From the NCBI GenBank assembly GCA_023055505.1, contig JALIRH010000044.1:1240001-1304000 (forward strand): DNA of 64,000 nt, read 5' to 3'. Shown here in pieces: positions 21,521 to 31,829 of the stretch. Every line of letters starts with the position of its first letter. The first letter of the stretch is position 1. Under the pieces are notes generated by a model. That model was not told where the DNA came from, did no database searches, and worked only from the letters and a program-made list of their open reading frames with translations. A program made the position numbers and the translations under genes. This DNA comes from Callipepla californica brunnescens. Lineage: Eukaryota; Chordata; Aves; Galliformes; Odontophoridae.

Positions 21521-24500
21521 GCAAACCACCATTAAGGTTACAGAAAAACATACTATGAAATGAGTGGAACAAATTTTTGTCAAGTTCATCTTTTAATAAT
21601 AGCAGCTTGTTATTATTGCTAACAGCTATTGCTAACAATCTCTGCAACACTGCACTTTAATCCAGTTTTTCTGTACCGTCATCTAAACTGACCTAGCTAT
21701 GCAATTTTTTTTCCCAGACTGCTAAGAACTTGGAGGCAACTGGAGTTTTAATAATGCAAATGTCAGACTTGCTTTTCAGCAACCTGAATATTCCTTGCTG
21801 ACTGTGTTGGGCTTTTTTTCCTAATCCCCTCAATTATAAATGCTTCTGAATAGCCCAGTGCAGGTGAATTTCAGTTTTCTTAGCTGCCTCATTTGGATGT
21901 GTTTCTCATGTATTAACAGATTGCCTGTCTCAACTGGCCAAGATTGCTTCTACCTGTGTTCTTACAGTTCACGTTTGTCAGTCAGATATGTCTCGTTCAT
22001 TCTCCAGTTCTGTTTTCTACTGGCTTCCTTTTACAGCACAGCAAAGTAATCCGAATGGAAGAGTAATTCCTTCAGGTAAGTTGCTTTTAGAGTGGTGCAT
22101 TGCAACGGTCTCTTCTGAATTGCCACTTTACCTGGGCCTGAGGATTGTAGCATTACAAAAAGTAACAAAACTGATCCCAGCAGATGTACAGCAGCAGCTC
22201 AAGTTACACAGTAAAGAAACTGCCTTAAAGTAATATAACTGTAAAGCAAAGCAAGAGTGTGCACCAGAGAACTGCAAAAGGAGAGTGTTCATGGCAAGAA
22301 CTCCATAGACCTGATTTGCCTTTTAACTAGCAGCATAAAACAGATTTCTGAATTCATGGGTCTATGACTCTACTACGTAAGGACTGGATGTAGAAAGTTT
22401 GGAACATTTGGCAACATTTGATTTTTAGCACTGCAGAAAGTTTTAAAAAATCAAAGGATTCTGTGGATATAAATTCAAAGTGCAAATATTTAATTGCCTG
22501 TGCAACTGGTAGAGCAACTTTGGCTTTGTTCATTACACAAAGTAAGTTGTTCTCTCATTTTTACAGCAGCTGGCCAGTAGTATTTCCCTTTAAATCTAGC
22601 TTAGTGTGCCTCATTCGTGTGCTCTCAGGAATGAAGCTGTGTGATTGTAAGGTGGTTTTGGAACTGAGTGCTAAATGTTAAGAAAAAGGAACGTTTCTTC
22701 CTTCACTTATGCTTTTAAAAGGAAGAGTAAAATGAAAGGCTTTGTCCAGGCTTCTTTATTTAGGGGAAAGGAAGATCTGGAAATTGGGCTATAGCATATT
22801 GTCACGTTCTTAAAATAGTAACAAAATACCACTGAAAAAAATCTTCACGGTGCTCTCCATGAGAGAACTAAGATTATGGACTGGTTTTACAAGCATTTGT
22901 TCTCTCCTTACGCTATGTATGCAGTGTTCATAAAGTGAATAAAGAGCAAATGTTTGCCCTTTATGTTTTGAAGTACATCTTTAAGATTGACGTAACCCTA
23001 CAGTCAGTCTTTTCTTACTTCAGAGTGGGGGTGCTGAGTGGTGGAAGAGTCGGTGCACTGCAGACTTTCATACAGTGAGATGTGATGGCAGCTCCATCAG
23101 GAGTTGGCATGGATGGCAGCCTGTAGTAGTTCTTGGTCAGCTCCTGCAGGACTGCTGGAGAGCTTCCATTTGGGAATGGTACCTGAAATGCGTTTTACCT
23201 CCTGAAGTATGCTAGGAATTGTTAAGGGAGAGTATCAGTGGCACAGGCTAAAACCCACCAAGGGTCTGTTAGCATGGAAGATCATATTCCATTGGCAGGG
23301 AATGTACTGTGGTGAGCAGACACCCCTGGGAATGGAGGATGGCTCTTAGTGTTGTAACGTCTGCAGCTAATCGTGAGCCATGCAAACACAGCACCCACAG
23401 CGAGTTACATCAAAACATGTGTTCTGTGTGCACAGTGCTGCAGTGCAGAAAGCCTCCCAGGGCACCACGTAGCAATAGGTAGTAGCCAGTGATCTACCAC
23501 TGGCTGCCTTCAGTCAAAACTTAGTGGCTTGGCAGGAGTACAACTGACACTCAGTTATATGAAAACAATCTGCTAGGTACTCCTATCTTAGAAATTTATG
23601 TGTGAAAGTATCTGAAGTGGCTCCTCGTGTAGCCGGTTCCATGCCACGTGCACTGCGACCACAGCACCTAAAAGCTGGGCCCAGGCTGCCTGAAACAGCT
23701 AAAAATGCAACCATAGCACTGACAGTAATGATTACCAGAATCAACTGAATATTGATAGTTTGGAGCGGCCTTCCTCAGATTAGGAGCCATTGGTGTAAAA
23801 GGTTAACCAGCGAGGACATTCTTCTTCAGTAAAGTAATGCATATTCCCATTTAGGATTTACAGCATCTTTTGGCCTGTATTATGTAGCAAGTAAAAGAAA
23901 ATTGTTTATAAGCTCATCTTTTTTTTTTCCCCTCTGGACTATAGGTGGTATAAAGAGTATTTTAGTGTCTAAAATGATTTGGCTATAAATACTGAAGAAA
24001 TCTATGGTTCTGTAGCTCTACAATGGTATCTGATATTTCCTACTCCAGTCATTTTCCCTAGAGAGAAATAATGAGGACTTGCATGCTCCTGCCAACTCTT
24101 CCAACTACAGGTTGTTTTGTAGAAGAAAACGTGCAGGATCCTGAGCAACTTCCCTCTGAAGCAGGGGAGCATCTTGTAAGTAGGTATGATTTCATTATTG
24201 ATGTAAGGACTTACAGGGCATTTTTGCATCCCTGGTGTAGCACTTAACTGTTCTGCCCACTGCTCACAGTGTGATGGACTTTTACCACAGCTTGAGCAGG
24301 ACTCGTAAGGCAGGCTCATGGCAGCAAACAGATGTTTGATCCTCACAAATTTGTAAGTGATCGTTGCCAGTAAGCTAGCCAGCTATGAACTGTCAGCCGA
24401 TGGTGGTTCCCCCAGGTGGGTGGGAACTGAAAATTATGCTGAATAATCACATGCACATTGACAAACATAATGGAATCAGTGATGGCTGTGGTGCTCTTTC

Positions 24501-26976
24501 AAGACCAGCCACAAACACTGCAATGGATTTAAGCAGCATCCCCTATCACAGCCTTTGGAAGTTGGTATGTTAGGAGGACAACGTGCTCCAGAGCCCTGTA
24601 CTGTAGGTACAGTCACACAGTGCAGCTCCTGCTGTCTGACAAAATAAATACCACTTCTGTAACTACGTTGGATTCCTCTTTTCAAGCAAAATTAATAGAT
24701 GTGATGTTTCCACAAATGGCCTTGTGATGGCTATGTGGAAATAGCCAAAGGTGGTTTGATCAATTTTTTTTAGAACTTGAGACAAGGTTTTCTCTCCCAA
24801 TTGTTCCTAACAGAATTTGGCAGAGCTAAACCCACATAAAATATTACAAACTGTTACTGAAAATCATCTCACGTTCCACAGCTGCGTCATTACTCTATAT
24901 TAGTATCTGTAGTATTCAATTACTAATTGATCCACATGGTGGGAAACGGAATTAAATCGAATGCTTTTTGTTCTTTTAGCTGAATATTGTATTTCAGTAG
25001 CACTAAAAATAAATAAATAGATTTCTTCTTTTATCTTTCCCAGTTTTACAAAAATCTCATAAAATCTTGTTGACCTCATTTATGAATTTTCCCAGTGAAC
25101 CTGGAAAAACCTGCTGTAATAAATATGGCGCAGCAATATAAGGAAGGACTTTGATGGACAGTGTTGTTTTCCCATGGCATCAAGTGTGAACCTTGAAGAA
25201 AAACACTAGTGGTAAGAGTCTTAATATACATAAGTATTAAACTCTGACTTAACATAAAAATTCCTTTTTTTTACTGCCCAGAAGTGAATATTTAGTTGGC
25301 AGCCTGGTTTTCATCAGGCAGTGAAGCGTACAGGTGAATACGAGAAGAAATTGCTTTCATCCTGTTACCCTCTACTGGTATGTGAGTCCTCTCCAGGCTG
25401 ACTCGTCTTTGCTTCAGTTGTCAGTGGAGTGTGCATTCCTGTTTCCAGTGTCTGGCAAGCACCAGACCCACAGATCTTTTTCTTCTGCAGGTGAGGAAGC
25501 AACCTGGTTGTAGGCTACAATACTGCCCTTTTTCTTGAGGTGAGAAGGCAATGGGAAGGGGAAAGGGAGGACAAAAAATGACTGAAAAGAGAAAAATGAA
25601 CAGAGGAGTGAAAAGGAAAATGTCAGGAGGTGGAGAGTTAACAGTGTGAGAGAAGACAAGTGCAAAAGATGTGCGTGTAAAAAGCTGGAAAAAGATTGCT
25701 GGGTTGAAGAATTGGGCACAGACTAGACAAAGAGTTCCTAGTAACATCTTACCTGAATCTTCCAGCAGCATGAGCACCGTGCCTGTGTAAGCTATCAAAA
25801 ACATGCAGCAGCGTTCAGGCCTCTAATCCTTCAACAGAGTCACGTGGGAGATTAAAGCTAATTGAGGCTTTCCTTTAAGCTTTAAATATAATCTAGGTGT
25901 AGTATAATAGCCTGAAGATACGCCTCCAGAATCCAGTGAGAATTTCAGATAATCAAAAATGAAACTGCCACAAATCTGTTCCACACATTGAAAACCATCC
26001 CATTGTTTGAGGAATTGGAGAATCCAGTCCAGCTTATATATTACAAGTGCATAGCTGACTTATTGCATGCTCCCGGGGCAGTATCAAAACGCATCATAAA
26101 GTTGCTGTAATTGTGCCCTTCGCATAAAACTTACAGTTATGAATTAGAGTAACATAGAAATTTGAAGCAACAGCTTCACCAAGGGGGACAGGAAGCAAGC
26201 CAGCGCACTCACACGTGGAGCAGGAGTCCTTTTCTTCCTTTGTAAGCAATGTTCAAGCCTGAATGTTCCACAAAGGAAGATGAAAGAGCCCCCAAGGATA
26301 AATATACTTAAAAGCTGACACAGACGACAATGACTTTCATGTAGTTCTTCAAAACAACCTCTTTTAACGTAAATACAGAGGTTTTTTCACTTTGGAAGTT
26401 ATACTGCCAAACAAAAGCCTATAAAGCAAAATTAACTCCTTAAGGAGAGAGAAGAGACTACAAGCCAGTGCTGATAACCATTAATCCCATCTCAAGTGGA
26501 GTGTTTCCACATCGTGTTGAGCTATTTAGTAGCAGAGGTGAGTTCTGATTTTCAGTAGTTGTACACCATAAATCTTTAATAGGCCTAAAATGTATTCTGA
26601 GAAGAAGCATTTACAAATTAAAAGAAAAACATTAATTGTTTTCTGTCATTCCATACAGTAAGGGATGTATTCACCCAACCTGTTTTTAAATCTAATCTAA
26701 GCTCAGTAGTTGTAGCAGAACTTGTGACAATGGCCACAGATAAGCCTTCTTTTCTATCTTTGTAAAGCAGCAGCTTTTGGAAAGAGCTAGACTAGATGTG
26801 AAACCTCTGATTCCTGTTCAGTCAGCATTACAGTGTTTCTACATCCGTATGTCCCTGATGACAGTGTTGCTTTTCTATTTATGTTGTTTGTACCCAGTTT
26901 GTGCGTGCTGGCATTACATGCTTTTTTTGTTTGTTTTTTAACTGCACAGGATAATATCCCTCTTGCCTTATCTAAT

Positions 26977-27010
26977 GGAAAGGAAAGGGAAAGGGAAAGG
27001 AAAGGAAAAA
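26977..27010. repeat. Simple repeat, (GGAAA)n / (GGGAAA)n
   Basis: About 34 bp of mixed 5- and 6-bp purine units. Confidence 0.85.
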
Positions 27011-28206
27011 GAGAATCTGACTACTGGGATTAGATTAAAAAAAAAACAGAGCAAACAATTTAGAAATGCACAAGCTTATGCAGTGGAAGAACAAGAAAAA
27101 GCCTCTTTCTAGCACTGCCTCTACTCATGATGCTTCCATGTTGTGTTCTTCCACAGGCTTATGTAGCTGTAGACCTGAAGATTTATAGAGTCTGATCATA
27201 TGATTTCCATTTCTCTTTGAGTCTGTAGCTCATTTTTGCCTGACACTTTGTTCCAAGAAAAATCCCACAAAACAGATATTTGAGGGGAGCTTGTCAGTCT
27301 TACTTCTGGATATGAATAATTTATATATGTACGTCTGTGTACATTTCATACATTATAAGCATATACATACATTTATTTATATAAACTGAGCTCTCTGCTC
27401 TCCTAAGTATATATGTGAATTACAAACAAACCTTGAGATATTTCAGAGTTCATAAGCTGTGTTAGTGAATGTACATACAGTTCACTTTCTTGACACCAGA
27501 GGTAGTGTAGTTACTACTAACGTTGTTTAGAGAGTGGCAAAGAGGGAGGATTTAAATGTAAACATAAAGCTTGGCTTTTGGGGGACAAAAAAAAGAACAA
27601 CTATATGAAATGGTAAGACTATTTCCTAAAAGTCATGCAACAGGAACAAGAAACTACCCAAAATATTAAATGCTTGTTTAAATCTGAAGCATGGATATCA
27701 GCTAGATTAAAATGAGGAATTTCCACTTATATATACGTGAAGTATGTACATGAATGTTAAGTCATTGGATTTCGTAATGTAATTGTGGTGACATCTGGAG
27801 CCTTTTGGATGTTGGTGGTTTTAACTGACTGACTGAATATAACGCTGTTTGGTTTGAGGAACTGGAATGCCTCAAACTTTGTTCACAAGTGTTGTGAGTG
27901 GCAGTGTCCTGGTTTGAGCCACGTGACGTGTCAGGATGTCCCTCAGGTATCACTTCATGGATATCTCTGGGGTGTTTTTTGGACTGCAAGAGCTATCGAT
28001 CAGCATTCAGTCTCTGGCATGACACCTTTGCTCAAGGCGAAGACTTCAAAAGAAAGCTGTGTGCATGTTGCCGCTTTTTAAAGAGGTTTTGAAGAAGGTC
28101 ATGCAACTAGTCCAATTCTGGCTTCTATTCAGACAATATTTGCAAGAGAATATGAAAAACAAATCGAAAGCCACTAGAATACATGCAAACAGTTATAAAA
28201 ATTGTA

Positions 28207-28672
28207 CAGGAGGGACCTGTTGGAGTGCATCCAGAGGAGGGACACAAAAAATGATCCAAAGAATGGAACACCACCGCTGTGAGGGACACCCTGAGAGAGC
28301 TGGGGCTGTTCAGCCTGGAGAAGAGAAGGCTGTGGGGAGACCTGAGAGCGACCTTCCAGAATCTCAAGGAGGGCTGTAAGAAAGACAAGCACGGTCTCTG
28401 CTGTTAAAGGACAAGGGAAAATGGTTTCAAACTAAAAGAGGGAAGATTTAAATTAGAGGTAAGGAAGAAGTTTTTCACAGTAAGAATGGTGAGGTACTGG
28501 CATAGGTTGCCCAGAGAGGTGGAGGATGCCCTGTCCTGGAGACACGCAAGGTCAGGCTGGACGGGGCTCTGAGCACCTGCTGGAGCTGTGGGTGTTCCTG
28601 TTCAGGGCAGGGCAGTTGGACCAGATGGCTTTTAAGGGTCCCTGCTGACTCAAAACGATTCTATGCAATTGT
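28207..28672 (+). mobile_element. CR1 LINE fragment, 3' end, sense
   Basis: Contains the conserved GGGGCTGTTCAGCCTGGAGAAG block and a CR1 3' terminus around GATTCTATG near 28665. 5'-truncated as usual for CR1, with no functional ORF. Confidence 0.85.
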
Positions 28673-29470
28673 CTGTTTTTACCACACTAGGAGATAACAA
28701 ATGTCATACCTACAGTTACAGACGTGTTGCTGTGATCCTAAGCAAGACAAACTTTCAGGACAAGAAAAATTAACTGGAAAAGTGAAATCAGTTTAGAATG
28801 TGTAAAAGATTATTGTTTGTCAGATCCTAATCAGGAGGGATTTCACCAGCAACACTGTATCTTTCAGCTCCTGTCTGCAAAGCTAGAGTACTTGAAGACT
28901 GTGTCATATTCTCCCCAGACTCTGTGGGCACACATGGTAAATAAGACAGTTTCAATTGCTGCCAATCTGCAGAGTAAGCAACGAAAGTTCACAAGTGGAC
29001 ACAGTTGGCAGGAGGAGGAACACTCAAACTAAAAATAACTGGGATCAGTGCAAGAAACAATGATCAAAACATGCCAGCCAACTAGAAATTACTAAGTTTT
29101 ATCTAATTTAGGAACAGGTTTGAGAGATACAGGCACACAGAATGTGCCTAATTATTGTGCCTAATAATCTACAGAGGGGAGATTATTTTAATATGTACAA
29201 AAAGAAACAGGAGAGAAAATTTTTCTTCTTGAGAAAAATGGGGGGAAAAAAAACCAACGTGCAGAAAGAATTTGCATAAAGAATGGATAAAGACTTGTTT
29301 TCTTAGAGTGTAGGATACAAATTGAACTACTGAAGATTTATAGGTGACCAGTTAAGCAAAGATTTATTTTACATAAATGTCACATCAAAATATAAAAATA
29401 TTTGGGGTGAAACTTGGATGAATTGTGTTTCAGTCCCAAATGCTTAGATGGTTCTTTCTGTCTCTTGCAG

Positions 29471-29565
29471 ATTGTTTCACTCAGACTGTGGTTTATCATC
29501 ATTTCAGCAAGTACTCAGTCTGTGAGACCCATCACCAATATTTTCCCTGCACTTATTTTTATCAG
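29471..29565 (+). other. Exon-like segment, unassigned
   Basis: A strong acceptor (TCTGTCTCTTGCAG) and a strong donor (CAG then GTAAGA) enclose 95 nt, open in one frame without similarity I recognise. It could be a lncRNA exon or a chance pair of splice-like signals. Confidence 0.2.
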
Positions 29566-31057
29566 GTAAGATAACTGCTATGGAGCTGCTCCGAACAAAA
29601 TTTATGGCATTCTTGACAGGTACTTTGCCTTATGTGCTATTAGAACAATGTACAAAATGTTTTTAAGGAGCTAGGAAACGGGATCTTAGAGTTACGTGGA
29701 TATTGGAAATGGGAGGTTAGAATTGCGTAGATAGTGAAATGACCCTCAGGTGCTATTTCCAATAACATGCATGGCAGGAAAGAACACCTGCTGGCTCTTG
29801 GCTAAACAAAAGTAGAAGTATTATTCAGGATGTTTGCTATATACATCACTGCCAACAGCATATAACATACAAGAAAAACAGATCCACCCTTACCCTTGCT
29901 GCTCTCTGCCCTGCTTCCTCGCTGCTCTTCCCCAGAAGAACAGCCAGCACCCATCATGGAAATCACGTACACACAGGGGCAGGAGGTGTTGTGTAGCTCA
30001 GGTCATGCACTGGGACCCATGTGTACACACCACGAGAGCCCTTAGCTCTGGGAGCAGAGAGTTGCATGTCTTGGTTCCTCGATGGCAGGAAGGGAGGTGT
30101 GGGTAGTTTGGAAATAGTGTTTCAGTGAGAGGTTCCTGACCTCCACCTAAAGCTATGGGATGCATGTTGTGCTACCTAAAGGTATTTCTTACCTCAGCTC
30201 CACGAGAGGGAAATGATTTTATCTGGGTCACTGAATGCAACACACAGAGCCACGGCAAATGAAGCCTGTGGTTTGTTCTGACCACGTTCTGTCATGTGGA
30301 GCCTCCTGTTGACTCATGTTGCTGGTGGTTGGTACTTCTGGAGCCACTGCTTTCAGCACCCATTCCTCATCACCACGGAGCTCCCACTAAAGGACAGGAA
30401 AGGGAACAGCGCTCGGTGGGGACTCGGGTGCGGGCAGGACCCGTGTGCCAGAGCACAGGTTGAGGTAGGACGCAGTAGTGTCCCCATGACAGAACTGTAC
30501 GAAGATGGTGAAGATGCAGATGGAATTGTGTCTGAGTGGGATACGCGCGTTTCAAAGCAGTGGTTCCGTACTGGGAGTTTACCACAGAGAAGGGCAAACC
30601 CCTCCTCAGGAAGGCCGGGGATGAGCAGAGGTGTCTGTGAGGGCTCAGCAGGCTGCAGACGAAGACTTCACCGTACGGTACTATGCAAACGAATGCGCTT
30701 GTGCAAGTTTATGAATAACTCATAGGAAAAGAAATACCTATGTAATGCTTCGGTGTTCTCAATTCATCACGTGAAAGGTGACGCGCACCCGCTCTATTTA
30801 CGTCCCTGTGTGTGCTCATTAGTTCAAATGATAATTCCAAAACTTTCTCCGCCTGATTTCCGGATTTCTGCCCCCGGTCCCGCGCTGACGGCACAACGGC
30901 GCGGGGCGCTCCGGGACGCGGCGGACAGCGGGACGGCCGCAGCGAACGGCCGGGATCGGCCCGGCCGGGTCCCGTCCCGGCTGCCCGCTCCCAGCGCCGT
31001 GTGAACGACCGCCGCAGAGCGCTGAGGCGGCCCCGAGGCAGCGGTACCGGCCCGGCC

Positions 31058-31067
31058 GCGCATGCGC
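31058..31067. promoter_or_regulatory. NRF1 motif
   Basis: Perfect GCGCATGCGC, about 750 bp upstream of the BTAF1 ATG. Confidence 0.55.
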
Positions 31068-31089
31068 GGCGCCGGGCGCGCTGCACGGC

Positions 31090-31103
31090 GGGAGTTGCAG
31101 TCC
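31090..31103 (-). promoter_or_regulatory. ZNF143/THAP11-type motif
   Basis: GGGAGTTGCAGTCC differs by one base from the familiar GGGAGTTGTAGTCC promoter element. It lies 22 bp after the NRF1 site. Confidence 0.45.
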
Positions 31104-31466
31104 CGGCGGGGGTCGTCGTAGCGCCGCTTCGCCGGGGCGAAGGCCGTGGGACGGCGCACCTCAGCGATGGGGGCCGCAGCGTCGGCTCCCCGGGCTCCCG
31201 CCGTCCTGTCCCGTCGCGCTGGCGGAGACGCGCCGGCGCTGGGCGGGGAAACGCTCGCGCTTCACTTCGTCTCGCCTCTCCTCGCTGCTCGGGGACGGGG
31301 ACCGGAGCGCCGTCCCCCGCGCTCCTCCCTCCTCCCGCGCGCGGGTGGCACTGCCCGCCGGATCCCGCGCCCCGCTCCCCGCCGGCTCGGCGGGCTCCAC
31401 GGCCGGCCCCGCTCGGCCCGGCTGCTGCGTGCGCCCGCCCTCCCCGCTCTTGGAAGCGCCGTCTCC

Positions 31467-31495
31467 ATTGGCTGCGGCCGGGTGCTCTTGCCAAT
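31467..31495. promoter_or_regulatory. Pair of NF-Y CCAAT boxes
   Basis: CCATTGGCTG (inverted) followed by CCAATCAGG (direct) with starts 24 bp apart, a common NF-Y pairing just upstream of a start site. Confidence 0.55.
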
Positions 31496-31531
31496 CAGGA
31501 AGCGGCTATCATGGAGGAAGGGAATAAATAC

Positions 31532-31539
31532 AAGATGGC
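31532..31539 (+). promoter_or_regulatory. YY1-type AAGATGGC element
   Basis: AAGATGGCTGC matches the YY1 element typically found at or just downstream of transcription starts. It suggests a start site close to 31500-31530. Confidence 0.5.
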
Positions 31540-31815
31540 TGCTCGTATAAAACCAGGCATTGGGCTTCGCCCCGGCGATGGGGGAATTGAGGCTTTAACC
31601 CGCGCTCCGAGGGCTGCGCACCTCTTTCGCCCGCGCTGCCGCCGCCTTTCCGGGCGGAGCGAGCCCCCGCCCGCTACCGACCACAGCCGCGCTCAGCCGC
31701 TGCCCTCGGATCCCCGGCGGGGCCGAGGCCGGGCGCGGCGCACCAGAGGCCCGCGGTTAGGCCCCGCGCCTTCCCCCCCTGCCGCGGCGCCGCCGTCCCG
31801 CCGCTCCGGGCGGCC

Positions 31816-31829
31816 ATGGCCGTCTCCAG
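31816..31829 (+). CDS. BTAF1: BTAF1 exon 1, coding part (residues 1-5)
   Basis: GCCATGG is a strong start context. It encodes MAVS and the first two bases of Arg5. The donor GTCGGT is weak, but the join to CTT GAT CGT at 38830 restores the conserved MAVSRLDRLF. Confidence 0.9.

Larger units (their letters stand above)
21521..30850. other. Intergenic region between the DUSP11-like gene and BTAF1
   Basis: About 9.3 kb with no ORF resembling a conserved protein. It holds one CR1 copy (28207-28672), a GGAAA-type simple repeat (26977-27010) and one exon-like segment (29471-29565). A single-exon FGFBP3-like reading frame, expected near BTAF1 in mammals, is not visible. Confidence 0.6.

Noticed and set aside
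22040..22077. Acceptor-like TTTACAG and donor-like TCAGGTAAG pair downstream of the DUSP11-like gene
   Set aside because: The 30-nt segment lies after the stop and poly(A) signals and has no similarity or supporting partner exon.
25414..25804. Two overlapping minus-strand ORFs of 101 and 127 codons
   Set aside because: Low-complexity Ser/Leu/Phe-rich frames on a purine-rich stretch, with no domain, promoter or splice support.
28059..28392. ORFs on both strands around 28.1-28.4 kb
   Set aside because: They fall inside or beside the CR1 fragment, and their sequence is CR1-derived or chance.
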